Of a stretch of 64,000 bases of DNA, positions 52,078 to 60,932 are shown one piece after another; position 1 is the first letter of the stretch, and every line of letters begins with the position of its first letter. Under the pieces are notes generated by a model. The model was not told the origin of the DNA, did not search any database, and saw only the letters and a program-made list of their open reading frames with translations. Position numbers and translations under genes: made by a program. This stretch comes from Parafrankia discariae. GTDB lineage: Bacteria > Actinomycetota > Actinomycetes > Frankiales > Frankiaceae. The stretch lies in assembly GCF_000373365.1 (NCBI RefSeq), contig NZ_KB891103.1, forward strand, positions 243,474-307,473, read 5' to 3'.

Positions 52078-53109
52078 ATGAAGCGGAGCCCCCCGCCGCA
52101 CACCCACGACCTGCGGTTTCGGCTTGTCACCCTCACCGCCGGCCGGATAGGGAGAACCGGTTCGTTTCTCTTCGGTGCCGCGGGCCGCGGGTTCCGCCGC
52201 TGGTGTGCCCTGCCGGTGGCGGTGCTGGCCGTCGCGGCGACGGGCGCGCTGTTCTTCGCCGTCGACGCCGGCGGCACCGACGCGGCGCAGGCCCACCCCG
52301 CGGCTGGGCCACCCGACACGGCGGCCACGGCCTCCGCGCCGCGACGGCCCGCTCCCGGGGAAGCTGGGACGTCCGCCGCGGATTCTCCCGGGACGTCGCC
52401 GCCCGACCCGGCCTCGCCCTCTCCCCCGGTCACTCCGGCTCAGTCCCAGCCACCGGCGCAGCCCACACCCCCAGCCGATTCACGTCCCGGGACCGGGGCC
52501 GGGGCCGGGGCTGGGGCCGGGGCCGGGGCCGGGGCCGGGGCTGGTTCCGCCGCGCGGGTGATCCCGCCGCCGGCCACCGGACTGACCGCGACGCCCGGCA
52601 ACGGCTCCGCCCGGGTCTGCTGGAATCCCGCACCCAATGCCACCGGCTACGTCATGTACCACCGGGACACCACCACCGGCGAAGGCTGGTACCGCGTCCC
52701 CTACCCCGTCGCCGACACCTGCAGCACCGTCACCCAGCTCACCAACGGCCACACCTACGAGTTCAGGATCCGGTCGAGCAACGCCGACGGCGAAGCCGAC
52801 TACTCGGGGGCGGTCCAGGCCCGGCCGGCCGGCACGATCCCGCCGCCGGCCACCGGACTGACCGCGACGCCCGGCAACGGCTCCGCCCGGGTCTGCTGGA
52901 ATCCCGCACCCAATGCCACCGGCTACGTCATGTACCACCGGGACACCACCACCGGCGAAGGCTGGTACCGCGTCCCCTACCCCGTCGCCGACACCTGCAG
53001 CACCGTCACCCAGCTCACCAACGGCCACACCTACGAGTTCAGGATCCGGTCGAGCAACGCCGACGGCGAAGCCGACTACTCGGGCACCGCCTCCGCCATG
53101 CCCGGCTGA
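52078..53109 (+). CDS. Membrane/secreted protein with two identical fibronectin type III repeats
   Basis: This 343-residue protein starts at ATG 52078 behind GGAAAGG. It has an N-terminal membrane or signal helix (about 45-62), a Pro/Ser/Ala-rich stalk, a Gly-Ala dipeptide run encoded by GGGGCC-like units, then two FnIII-like modules of about 90 residues ('GLTATPGNGSARVCWNPAPN', 'YVMYHRDTTTGEGWYRVPYP', 'NGHTYEFRIRSSNADGE'). The modules are identical in amino acids over 83 residues, and each holds two Cys. It is probably exported and binds carbohydrate or cell wall; no catalytic domain is present. Confidence 0.85.
   Translation: MKRSPPPHTHDLRFRLVTLTAGRIGRTGSFLFGAAGRGFRRWCALPVAVLAVAATGALFFAVDAGGTDAAQAHPAAGPPDTAATASAPRRPAPGEAGTSAADSPGTSPPDPASPSPPVTPAQSQPPAQPTPPADSRPGTGAGAGAGAGAGAGAGAGSAARVIPPPATGLTATPGNGSARVCWNPAPNATGYVMYHRDTTTGEGWYRVPYPVADTCSTVTQLTNGHTYEFRIRSSNADGEADYSGAVQARPAGTIPPPATGLTATPGNGSARVCWNPAPNATGYVMYHRDTTTGEGWYRVPYPVADTCSTVTQLTNGHTYEFRIRSSNADGEADYSGTASAMPG
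52560..53084 (+). repeat. Perfect 249-bp direct repeat encoding FnIII modules
   Basis: Bases 52560-52808 and 52836-53084 are identical, offset by 276 bases (92 codons). Not even third codon positions differ, so the duplication is recent or maintained by gene conversion. The two copies are separated by a 27-base linker encoding 'AVQARPAGT'. Confidence 0.95.
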
Positions 53110-53173
53110 CCCGGCCGCCGGTTCCGGTTGGACAAAGCCGACCAACGCCGACCAACGCCGACCCGGACCGGCG

Positions 53174-53563
53174 CTATCCGAGCTCGACGATCCGGGTGGG
53201 ATCGAGCGTGATCACGACCCGGTCCTCCTTGGGCCCCTCGAAGGTCTCCAGGCTGCCGCCGTAGAAACCGAGGAGGCGGCTGAGGAACTCCAGGTCGGGG
53301 TCATCGGTGATCTCCGCGGTGGCGCGGATCTCCAAGGTCCGGAAGGGATTCCGCGGATCCATGACGAACAGCGTCACCTTCGGATGCGCCAGCAGGTTCC
53401 GGTACTTCTGCCGGCTCCTGGACAGCGATGTCCGTACGACGTCACCGTCCAGCATCGCCCAGATGGCGGTGACCTGAGGTTGCCCGTCGGCACCGACCGT
53501 GGCGAAGGTGACCGTGTGGGGCTTCGCCAGCAGATCGCGGTGGCTGGGAGAGATGGTCGGCAT
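53174..53563 (-). CDS. PPOX-class F420-dependent oxidoreductase
   Basis: This is a 129-residue split-barrel flavin protein: 'TVTFATVGADGQPQVTAIWAM', 'SRSRQKYRNLLAHPKVTLFV' and 'YLEIRATAEIT'-like 'TLEIRATAEITDD'. Length and pattern match the F420-dependent PPOX class of actinobacteria. It reduces unknown small molecules. The start is ATG 53563; the frame further upstream is not coding-like. Confidence 0.88.
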   Translation of the reverse strand: MPTISPSHRDLLAKPHTVTFATVGADGQPQVTAIWAMLDGDVVRTSLSRSRQKYRNLLAHPKVTLFVMDPRNPFRTLEIRATAEITDDPDLEFLSRLLGFYGGSLETFEGPKEDRVVITLDPTRIVELG

Positions 53564-53761
53564 TCGTAAGCTCCTTCGCTTCGTCTGGCGACGCCTGCCA
53601 GGCCGGGCCGGGGCGCTGTCGCATCGACCATAGTCGCCCTCCGGAGGACCCCGAGATCCGCCGCGGATCGGCCCTCGCGGCTTTCCTCCAACCCGCCGCA
53701 GCCGAAACGGCGGGTGCGGCACACTGCGTGCAGAGTCCCGGGTGGAGAGGCGGAAAACCAG

Positions 53762-54517
53762 GTGGACGACAGCGGATGTGTGTTCTGCGCGATTGTCCGC
53801 CGTGAGGCCGCGGCGAGCATCGTCCACGAGGACGACACCACCCTGGCCTTCATGGATCATCGGCCGGTGACACCGGGCCATCTCCTGGTCGTACCGAAGG
53901 CGCACGCCGTGGGGCTGGAGGATCTGGACGAGCGGGTGGGCGCGGCGGTCTGGCTGGTCGCCCATCGGCTCGGACGCGCGCTGCGTCGATCAGGCCTGCG
54001 GTGTGAGGGCGTCAACCTGTTCCTCGCCGACGGCGTGGCCGCCTTCCAGGAAGTCTTCCACGTCCACCTGCATGTTTTTCCGCGCTTCGCCGGAGACGGC
54101 TTCCGCCTCGACGCGGACTGGCGCCCGCGTGACCGTGGCGAACTCGACAGGTCCGCCGAGGCGCTGCGCCTAGGCATAACCCGGAGCGGCCCCGCACCCC
54201 GTGACGACGCGAGCCCGGACGAAGAATCCCCCCTCTCCGAATCCTCCGTGTCCGAATCCCCCGTCCTCGACGCCCCCGTCTTCGAAATTGCCGAATACAG
54301 CGATGCCCATGATGCGATCAGAGCCTACCGCGAGAACGGCGTCGTTATTGTGGACTACCGAGCGGCGGACGAGGCCACCCGGCGCCGGGTGGCCGACATC
54401 TGCACCGGCGCGGGCCTCGCCCGCGGGTTCTCCCCGTTCGTTCTAGCCGAAGAGGTCCTGTTTCTGACCACCGAAAGATTCCCGACGAGAAACGAACGAC
54501 AGAGGTTTCGGTCCTGA
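53762..54517 (+). CDS. HIT-family protein with a SepF-like C-terminal domain
   Basis: This 251-residue protein starts at GTG 53762 behind GGAGAGGCGG. Residues 1-115 are a HIT nucleotide hydrolase/transferase domain: 'CVFCAIVRREAAASIVHEDD', 'HRPVTPGHLLVVPKAH' and the triad 'HVHLHV' at 100-105. A Ser/Glu/Pro linker (about 145-172) leads to a domain at about 174-240 ('EYSDAHDAIRAYRENGVVIV', 'DEATRRRVADICTGAGLARG', 'EVLFLTTERF') that follows the SepF pattern (cell-division FtsZ-membrane linker). The HIT half is firm; the SepF-like reading is by eye. The fusion is unusual. Confidence 0.82.
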   Translation: MDDSGCVFCAIVRREAAASIVHEDDTTLAFMDHRPVTPGHLLVVPKAHAVGLEDLDERVGAAVWLVAHRLGRALRRSGLRCEGVNLFLADGVAAFQEVFHVHLHVFPRFAGDGFRLDADWRPRDRGELDRSAEALRLGITRSGPAPRDDASPDEESPLSESSVSESPVLDAPVFEIAEYSDAHDAIRAYRENGVVIVDYRAADEATRRRVADICTGAGLARGFSPFVLAEEVLFLTTERFPTRNERQRFRS

Positions 54518-54588
54518 CTGACAGGGCGCCGCCGCCACGTGACAGGCTGCTGTTTTCCCGGCTCTCTCCGGGCCCGCCGCGTCCTGGC

Positions 54589-55407
54589 TCAGGAGGCGTC
54601 GTCGTAGCCCTCCCGGACGGCGAAGCGGGTCAGCTCGACGCGGTTGCGGAGCTGGAGCTTCCCGAGCACGTTGTGAACGTGGTTCTGGACCGTCCGGTGC
54701 GACACACCGAGCTGGCGGGCGGCGTCCCGGGCCGACAGGCCCTTGGCGACCAGCCGGAGCACCTCGACCTCCCGCACGGTCAGCCGCGCGGCCGTGGACG
54801 GGCCCGTCGACGAGCCGGCACCCGAGCCGGCACCCGAGCCCGCGCCGGAACTCCGCGCGGCCCGGGAGTTCTCGCCGAGGACGAGCGCGGCCAGCCCGGC
54901 GGTGAAGACCGCGGCCCCCCGTGCCGTACGACGCACCGCGTCGACGAGTTCCTCGGGACGGGCCGACTTGAGCAGATAGCCGGACGCTCCGGCCTTGACC
55001 GCTTCCAGCACATCGCCCTGCTCCCCGGAGGCGGACACGACGAGCACCGAAGCCGGAGCGCCGGTGAGCGGATACGGCGTCTCAGCCGAGCCGACCAGGG
55101 CGCGTATCACCTCGACGCCCGACCCGTCGGGCAGTCCCAGATCCAGGACGACGATCTCGGGCCGGGTCGCCGCCAGCACGCGCAGCGCCTGCGCGACGGA
55201 GCCCGCGGTGCCGACGACCGCGAAGCCCGCTTCGGCGAGGTCCCGGCTCAGCGCCTCACGCCACAGCGGGTGGTCGTCGACGACGACCACCCGGCCGCCG
55301 CGACGCGCCCCGTCGGGCTCGGCGACCCCGGGCACTCCCACCCCGGGCACCGCGGCTCCGGGCGTTCCGGCCACGGGCACCGCGTCGTCGGCGTCAGCGC
55401 GGGACAC
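54589..55407 (-). CDS. LuxR/NarL-family response regulator
   Basis: This is a 272-residue protein starting at GTG 55407, overlapping the kinase 3' end by 14 bases. After a Pro/Val/Gly-rich lead of about 38 residues comes a receiver ('RVVVVDDHPLWREAL', D89 in 'IVVLDLGLPDG', Lys in 'GYLLKSA'). A Ser/Gly linker and an HTH ('LTVREVEVLRLVAKGLSARD' and 'VSHRTVQNHVHNVLGKL') complete it. It pairs with the kinase encoded upstream. Confidence 0.94.
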   Translation of the reverse strand: MSRADADDAVPVAGTPGAAVPGVGVPGVAEPDGARRGGRVVVVDDHPLWREALSRDLAEAGFAVVGTAGSVAQALRVLAATRPEIVVLDLGLPDGSGVEVIRALVGSAETPYPLTGAPASVLVVSASGEQGDVLEAVKAGASGYLLKSARPEELVDAVRRTARGAAVFTAGLAALVLGENSRAARSSGAGSGAGSGAGSSTGPSTAARLTVREVEVLRLVAKGLSARDAARQLGVSHRTVQNHVHNVLGKLQLRNRVELTRFAVREGYDDAS

Positions 55408-56680
55408 GAAGCTCGACCTCCGTCCCCTGACCGGGACGGCCGGTGACGACGACGTCACCACCGAGCTGCCGGATCCGTCCGCGGATGGAGACCGCGAGAC
55501 CCAGCCGGCCCTCCGCGGCGGCCCGCTCGACCCGTCCGGGTTCGATGCCGATCCCGTCGTCACGGACGGTCACGGTCACCGAGTCGCCGTCGTCCTCGAG
55601 CAGCAGCCACGCCGAGGCCGCGGGTCCGGCGTGCACGGCGACGTTGCGCAACGCGGCTCGGACGGCGGCGACGACCTCGTCGGCGTGCTCCGCCGGCAGC
55701 GGCACCGGCGCGCCCGGGGTGGAGACCGTCACGACCGCGGGCATCTCTCCGGCCGAGGGCCCGCGGGTCGTCCCGGACGGGGCGGGGCCGGCCGGGATCG
55801 CCCGTCCCACCGCCACGGTCGAACATGACATCCGCGCCAGCCCCCTCAACAGTGGTTCAAGATCAGCTCTGGGGCGAGCCGGGTTCCCGCGGCCTGGTCC
55901 CGTCTCGCGTCCGGGCGGACGTCCCCGCTCAGCAGGCTGAGCGGTCGCGGGGGCACGTAGGAGATCACGCAGCGCCGATTCCTGCGCGGCGGCGAGCCTG
56001 GCGACGTCGGCCGCCGCCATCCCGCGCTGCGCCTCGCGCGCGATCAACGCCAGAACCTGGAGCACGCCGTCGTGGACGCCTCGGGCGAGACGCTCCCGCT
56101 CGGCGTCCCCGGCCCGCGCCGCCAGCGCGTCGGCCAGCGCGGACTCGGCGCGGATGGCGGTCCGGCTCAGGTAGCCGACGACGATTCCCGACACGACGAA
56201 CAGGACCGCCGGCCGGACCGAGGAGTCGCTCACCGAACCGCTGGCGACGAAGGAGGCCACGGCCAGCGCCGCACCGCCGGCGGCGCCGCCCAGGGGCCCG
56301 CCGGCCAGCGCGGCGCTGAACACGCCGCTCGCCGTCCACAGCGCGGGCAGGACGTCCGTGGACCCGGCCGGGCTCACCGCACCGGCTGTCAGCGCCACGG
56401 CGACACAGACCACGACGTCGGCCACGACCAGGCCGTACCGCCGCCACGGCCGCCAGCCGCCGGCCGCCGGCGCGAGCCACGACATGACCACCGACCAGAC
56501 CGCCAGCACACCGAACCAGGCGAGACCACGCCCCGGATGCGGGGTCTGGCCCAGATCGCGCCCGACCGTCGCGACGGCGTAGGCCGCCGCCACCAGACGG
56601 AAGACGGCGAGCGACCGCCACAGCGCGCCACGCGCGCCTTCCGCCGCGCGGAACCGGTCCGCTCCCCGCGACAACCGCAC
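55394..56680 (-). CDS. HisKA_3-type sensor histidine kinase
   Basis: This 428-residue protein has five or six membrane helices in residues 20-172 without a large external loop, the dimerisation box 'RLARGVHDGVLQVLALIARE' with His203, and an HATPase domain ('AALRNVAVHAG', 'VRDDGIGIEPG', 'LGLAVSIRGRIRQLGG'). It belongs to the LuxR-regulator-coupled class (MacS-like). A Pro/Arg-rich insert (about 245-280) lies between. The signal is unknown, perhaps membrane stress. Confidence 0.92.
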   Translation of the reverse strand: MRLSRGADRFRAAEGARGALWRSLAVFRLVAAAYAVATVGRDLGQTPHPGRGLAWFGVLAVWSVVMSWLAPAAGGWRPWRRYGLVVADVVVCVAVALTAGAVSPAGSTDVLPALWTASGVFSAALAGGPLGGAAGGAALAVASFVASGSVSDSSVRPAVLFVVSGIVVGYLSRTAIRAESALADALAARAGDAERERLARGVHDGVLQVLALIAREAQRGMAAADVARLAAAQESALRDLLRAPATAQPAERGRPPGRETGPGRGNPARPRADLEPLLRGLARMSCSTVAVGRAIPAGPAPSGTTRGPSAGEMPAVVTVSTPGAPVPLPAEHADEVVAAVRAALRNVAVHAGPAASAWLLLEDDGDSVTVTVRDDGIGIEPGRVERAAAEGRLGLAVSIRGRIRQLGGDVVVTGRPGQGTEVELRVPR

Positions 56681-56712
56681 CCGGCGAGTGTGGCAGAAAA
56701 TCCGAGTTCGAG

Positions 56713-57063
56713 ATGAGTACGGTCGCTCAGGACGGCCGGCTCCAACGCGCCGAAACTAGATCAATGACCCACTCCAAGCCTCTCACCCCCAGGACCACGA
56801 CCGCGTTCATGGTGCAGGCCGCGCTTTCCTTCGGCGTCTCGGTGGTCGCGGTCACCTACGCGATCGCCCATCTCCCCGGCGACGCGTGGATACGCGGCTT
56901 TCTCCTGCTCGGCATGCTGTACATCGTCACGTCCACGTTCACTCTCGCCAAATGCGTCCGGGACCAGCAGGAGGCGTCCGCGGTCATCAGCCGGGTCGAC
57001 CAGGCCCGCCTGGAGCGTTTCCTCGCCGAACACGATCCCTTCAAGCAGACGGTCGGACACTGA
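56713..57063 (+). CDS. YiaA/YiaB-family inner membrane protein
   Basis: This 116-residue protein has 'TTTAFMVQAALSFGVSVVAV' and 'GDAWIRGFLLLGMLYIVTST' followed by 'TLAKCVRDQQE', which is the two-helix YiaAB signature. The function of the family is not established. Start ATG 56764 is possible as it directly precedes the conserved part. It is divergent from the two-component pair. Confidence 0.88.
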   Translation: MSTVAQDGRLQRAETRSMTHSKPLTPRTTTAFMVQAALSFGVSVVAVTYAIAHLPGDAWIRGFLLLGMLYIVTSTFTLAKCVRDQQEASAVISRVDQARLERFLAEHDPFKQTVGH

Positions 57064-57228
57064 CGGACGGGTTCGAACCGGAACGGGCCCGGAACCGTGA
57101 GGGGCCTGCCCGAACCGGAACCGTGGCCCTGCCGCTACCAGCCTCGGCGCGGTCTTGGCCGCCGTCGCACCGGTCGCCATGGTGGTCTGGCAGGCGCGCC
57201 CCCAGCCGCCGCAGGAAGGGAGAACACC

Positions 57229-58137
57229 GTGCGGAACCGCGACGTACTGTTCGGGTTCGGGCTCGAGACCGGGGCCGGCGAGGTGGACGCCCTGCTCGCG
57301 CACGCGACGCGGGCCGACCGGGACGGGCTCGACCTGGTCACGCTTTCCGATCACCCCTATCTGGCCGACAGACTGGACGCGTACGCCGCGCTCGGCGTCG
57401 TCCTGGGCCGGACCACCTCCGTCACCGGCGCGGTGAACGTCACCAACACCCCGAGCCGCCCCGCGCCGATGCTGGCCCGCACGATAAGCGCGTTGTCCGC
57501 GCTCTCGGGCGGCCGGGTCGTCCTGGGGGTCGGCGCGGGCGGGCTCTGGTCGGAGATCGCGAAGCTGGGCGTCGAACCGCTGTCACCGGCACGGGCCGTG
57601 CGTGCCATGGAGGAAAGCATCACCCTGGTACGGGCACTGACCGGTGGCGGCGATCCGGTGACTTTCGAAGGAGAGTTCCACCGGGTCACCGACCTGGTTC
57701 CCTCCCTCCCCCCGACACCCCCGATCTGGACGGGCTCGGTGGGCCCACAGTCATTGGCCGTCACCGGAAGGCTGGCCGACGGGTGGATTCCCGGCCGGGC
57801 CGCCGACTGGCTCAGCTCACGGTTCACCGAGTCGCGCCCGCTCATCGACGAGGCAGCCGCGGCGGCCGGCCGGGACCCGGCGGACGTCGCGACCATCTAC
57901 AACGTGCAGGGCCGCATCACGGCCTCGCCGCTGCCCGCCTTCCGCGACGGCTCCGGCCGCTGGTTCGGCGGATCGGTCGATCAGTGGGTGGACGAGCTGA
58001 CGTCGGCCGTCCTGGAGCACGGAGCCGCCGGTTTCATCTGCTTCCCGGTCGACGACGGGACCGGGACGGACGTCGCGCTGAGCAGGTGGGCACGAGAGAT
58101 CGTCCCGGCGGTGCGTGAGGCGATCGCCAGGCCCTGA
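57229..58137 (+). CDS. LLM-class (luciferase-like) F420-dependent oxidoreductase
   Basis: This 302-residue TIM-barrel enzyme starts at GTG 57229 after AGGAAGGGAG: 'DLVTLSDHPYLADRLDAYAA', 'RTTSVTGAVNVTNTPSRPAP', 'GGRVVLGVGAGG' and 'GRLADGWIP'. It belongs to the bacterial luciferase-like family, where the actinobacterial members mostly use F420. The substrate is unknown. It is in the same direction as the importer operon downstream but with its own intergenic gap. Confidence 0.9.
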   Translation: MRNRDVLFGFGLETGAGEVDALLAHATRADRDGLDLVTLSDHPYLADRLDAYAALGVVLGRTTSVTGAVNVTNTPSRPAPMLARTISALSALSGGRVVLGVGAGGLWSEIAKLGVEPLSPARAVRAMEESITLVRALTGGGDPVTFEGEFHRVTDLVPSLPPTPPIWTGSVGPQSLAVTGRLADGWIPGRAADWLSSRFTESRPLIDEAAAAAGRDPADVATIYNVQGRITASPLPAFRDGSGRWFGGSVDQWVDELTSAVLEHGAAGFICFPVDDGTGTDVALSRWAREIVPAVREAIARP

Positions 58138-58161
58138 CGGGAGCTGCCGGTGTAGACCGGC

Positions 58162-58197
58162 CCGGTGCCGGTGCCGGTGCCGGTGCCGGTGCCGGTG
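58162..58197 (+). repeat. Six tandem CCGGTG hexamers
   Basis: CCGGTG repeats six times without error between the LLM oxidoreductase gene and the importer operon. Copy number could vary by slippage. It lies about 120 bases before the predicted importer promoter. Confidence 0.9.
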
Positions 58198-58316
58198 GCC
58201 GCCGGGTCGCGACTGTCCGCCGCGGGCTCGGCGGGAGACACCGGTGACCACCCCGTGGGGCACCGACGACCGCAGGTGAGCCTTCCGTGCGTGAACGGTG
58301 ACAACGCGCCGCCATG

Positions 58317-58346
58317 TTGCTAAAACGGAATCTACTCTCATATAGT
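58317..58346 (+). promoter_or_regulatory. Probable promoter of the importer/monooxygenase operon
   Basis: TTGCTA and TATAGT are separated by 18 bases within a distinctly AT-rich patch (58310-58375), about 80 bases before the lipoprotein start. This is close to the housekeeping sigma consensus. The TetR gene at the window end is a candidate regulator. Confidence 0.55.
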
Positions 58347-58423
58347 CCCGCGAAGCTACCTAGTTCACTTGGCCGGTCGAGATACCAGGGAACCCGGCAC
58401 CGGGTACGGCGGAGAGGTCGGCG

Positions 58424-59455
58424 ATGGGACGCACGGAGCGTGTGGCGCGAGCGGCAGTCGGATTGGCGCTGGTGACGCTGGTCGCGGGCGCGTGCGGGTC
58501 GGCGGGGAACGACGCCGACCCATCGCCGCCGCCCGCGTCGGCAGCCGTGGGGACGGTGGATCTGAGCGGGGTCACGCTCAATGTGATAGACCCCTTGCAC
58601 CTGGCGGAGGCAGAGCTGGGCCCCGCCGGCGTCGGAGACACTCCCTACAAGGTCAACTACATCTCGGTGGCGAGCGCCGCCGAGACCTCGGCCGCGCTCG
58701 CGTCCGGCAAGGGCGACCTCGTCCTCGCCGGAGACGTGGGCTTCGCGACCTTCGCGGCGGCGGGCCTTCCCATCAAGGCCATCCGCGCCGTCGAGATCCC
58801 ACGGGCCTGGTGCGGCATCGTGGTGCCGGAGGACTCACCGATCCACGGGGTCCGTGATCTGGTGGGCAGGAAGATCGCCAATCTGAAGAGCGCCGGCTCC
58901 GAGATCGTGGCGATCAACGCCTTCAAGAAGGAGGGCCTGAGCTACTTCGACGACGCCGAGGTGGTCGACTTCTCCTCGGTGGGCGACGTGGTGGCCGCCT
59001 ACCGCAGCGGCCAGGTCGACGCGTGGGCCGGCTGCAGCGCACCGGTGTACTTCTTCGTGAACAGCGGGACGGCACGTTTCGTGGTCGACGGCACCACCGG
59101 ACCGTGGCGTGGCGATGACGTCTGGGCGGCGTCGGACAGCGCCCTGGCGGACCCGGCCAGGGAGGCCGCCGTCGTCGACTTCATCCACCGAGCCGAGGCG
59201 GGCTTCGAGTGGGGCAACACCAACGTCGCCCGGGTCGCCGAGATCCAGGCCAAGCTGGTGGGAGCTCCCGCCACGATCCTCGAGGCGCTCTACGCCGTCG
59301 GGAAGATCAAGGGCGCCCCCATCAGCAAGGAGATCGTCGACGGGCTGACTCAGACCCACGACCTCGAGGTCGAGCTCGGCAACATCACGGCGGGCGGGAA
59401 CGACTTCTCCACCTACATCACCGACGAGTACAACACCCGCATCGACAACGGCTGA
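58424..59455 (+). CDS. ABC importer substrate-binding lipoprotein (NMT1/SsuA type)
   Basis: This is a 343-residue protein. The signal helix 'AAVGLALVTLVAGACGS' places a lipidation-type Cys at 24. The mature part follows the NMT1/THI5-like pattern of nitrate, sulfonate and taurine binders: 'SVASAAETSAALASGKGDLV', 'IVVPEDSPIHGVRDLVGRKI' and 'SVGDVVAAYRSGQVDAWAGC'. It delivers the ligand to the permease encoded next. The ligand may be an aromatic or sulfur compound given the monooxygenase downstream, but this is inferred. Confidence 0.9.
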   Translation: MGRTERVARAAVGLALVTLVAGACGSAGNDADPSPPPASAAVGTVDLSGVTLNVIDPLHLAEAELGPAGVGDTPYKVNYISVASAAETSAALASGKGDLVLAGDVGFATFAAAGLPIKAIRAVEIPRAWCGIVVPEDSPIHGVRDLVGRKIANLKSAGSEIVAINAFKKEGLSYFDDAEVVDFSSVGDVVAAYRSGQVDAWAGCSAPVYFFVNSGTARFVVDGTTGPWRGDDVWAASDSALADPAREAAVVDFIHRAEAGFEWGNTNVARVAEIQAKLVGAPATILEALYAVGKIKGAPISKEIVDGLTQTHDLEVELGNITAGGNDFSTYITDEYNTRIDNG

Positions 59456-59463
59456 GCTCGCCG

Positions 59464-60228
59464 ATGAAGATTCTCCCGGCGCTCCGCCGGATCGCGGTGC
59501 CGATTCTGTTACTGGTCCTGTGGCAGTCGCTGGCCGCGGCCGACGTGATCGACGAACGGCTCTACTCCTCGCCGCGACGGATCGGCGACACCTTCGTCCA
59601 GCTGGTCCGGGACGGGACGCTGCAGGACAACGTCGGAGTCTCGCTCCTGCGCGCGCTCGCCGGGCTGGCGCTGGGCGCCGGGCTGGGCCTGCTGCTCGGC
59701 CTGGCCGCGGGGCTGTGGCGGCTCGCGGAGGAGACGGTCGACCTGACGATCCAGATCGTGCGCACCGTGCCGGTGTTCGCGCTGACCGGGCTTTTCATCG
59801 TCTGGTTCGGCCTCGGGGAGACCCCGAGAATCGTGCTGATCGCCAGCGCCTGCTTCTTTCCCATGTACCTCAACGTCTACAGCGGGGTACGGGGAGTCGA
59901 CCGCAGACTGCTCGAGATGTCCGATTCGATGGACGTCGGCCCGCTGACGGCGATGCGGCACGTCCTGCTGCCGGGAGCCCTGCCCTCGGCGCTCGTGGGA
60001 CTGCGCTTCGCGCTCGCCTACTCCGTGCTGGCACTGGTCATCGCCGAGACGATCAATTCACGCAGCGGTATCGGGTACCTGCTCAGCAGCGCCCAGCAGT
60101 ACGTGCAGACCGACGTCATCTTCACCTGCGTGCTGCTCTACGGCGTGCTCGGTGTCGTCTCCGACGTCCTGGTGCGCGGGCTCGAGCGGGTGCTCCTGGG
60201 CTGGCGCTCGGGGGTGGAGGCACGATGA
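59464..60228 (+). CDS. ABC importer permease (SsuC/TauC type)
   Basis: This 254-residue membrane protein has about six helices and the EAA loop 'EMSDSMDVGPLTAMRHVLLP'. 'ETINSRSGIGYLLSSAQQY' and 'LYGVLGVVSDVLVRGLERVL' are typical of the SsuC/TauC group. ATG 59464 is eight bases after the preceding stop. Its stop overlaps the ATPase start (ATGA). Confidence 0.93.
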   Translation: MKILPALRRIAVPILLLVLWQSLAAADVIDERLYSSPRRIGDTFVQLVRDGTLQDNVGVSLLRALAGLALGAGLGLLLGLAAGLWRLAEETVDLTIQIVRTVPVFALTGLFIVWFGLGETPRIVLIASACFFPMYLNVYSGVRGVDRRLLEMSDSMDVGPLTAMRHVLLPGALPSALVGLRFALAYSVLALVIAETINSRSGIGYLLSSAQQYVQTDVIFTCVLLYGVLGVVSDVLVRGLERVLLGWRSGVEAR

Positions 60229-60932
60229 CGGCGCCTGCCCCGGTCCGGGTGACGGGGCTGCGGCGCGCCTACGGACCGACTGTCGTGCTCGACAACCTCG
60301 ACCTGACCGTCGCCGACGGCGAGTTCGTGTGCCTGCTGGGCCGGAGCGGCTGCGGGAAGACCACGCTGCTGCGCACACTGGCCGGTCTGGACCGGGCCGA
60401 TCACGGCGTGGTCCAGGTCCCGGAGCGGGTGGCCGTGGTCTTCCAGGAGCCACGCCTGCTGCCGTGGAAGCGGGTCGGGTTCAACGTCCGCTACGGTCTG
60501 CCGCCCACCCGTGAGTCGGCGGCGCGGGCGCGGGCGGCGCTGACCGAGGTCGGGCTCGAAGGCCACGCCGGCGCCTGGCCGAAGAGTCTGTCCGGAGGCC
60601 AGGCGCAGCGGGTGGCCCTGGCCCGGGCCCTGGTGCGCGAGCCGCGGCTCCTCCTGCTCGACGAGCCCTTCGCCTCGCTCGACGCCCTCACCCGCATCAC
60701 GATGCAGGGCCTGATCCGGGACCTGGCCGAGCGCCACCGTGCCGCGGCCGTGCTCGTCACCCACGACGTCGACGAGGCGATCCTGCTCGGTCACCGGGTT
60801 CTCGTGATGGACGGCGGTGCGTTCACCCACGAGGTCGACACCTCGGCGACCACCCGGAGCCGCCGCGGCGGCGATGACTACGAAACGCTGCGCCGCGACC
60901 TGCTGAAACACCTCGGAGTGGAGGAATCATGA
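60225..60932 (+). CDS. ABC importer ATP-binding protein (SsuB/TauB type)
   Basis: This 235-residue protein has Walker A 'GRSGCGKTTLLRTLAGL', Q-loop 'VFQEPRLLPWKRV', signature 'LSGGQAQRVALARAL', Walker B 'LLLLDEPFASLD' and switch His 'VTHDVDEAILLG'. It powers the import system. Its stop overlaps the SnoaL-like gene start (ATGA). Confidence 0.95.
   Translation: MTAPAPVRVTGLRRAYGPTVVLDNLDLTVADGEFVCLLGRSGCGKTTLLRTLAGLDRADHGVVQVPERVAVVFQEPRLLPWKRVGFNVRYGLPPTRESAARARAALTEVGLEGHAGAWPKSLSGGQAQRVALARALVREPRLLLLDEPFASLDALTRITMQGLIRDLAERHRAAAVLVTHDVDEAILLGHRVLVMDGGAFTHEVDTSATTRSRRGGDDYETLRRDLLKHLGVEES

Noticed and set aside
52489..52545. GGGGCC-type run as a regulatory or structural DNA element
   Set aside because: It is in frame and encodes the Gly-Ala linker of the FnIII protein; coding explains it sufficiently.
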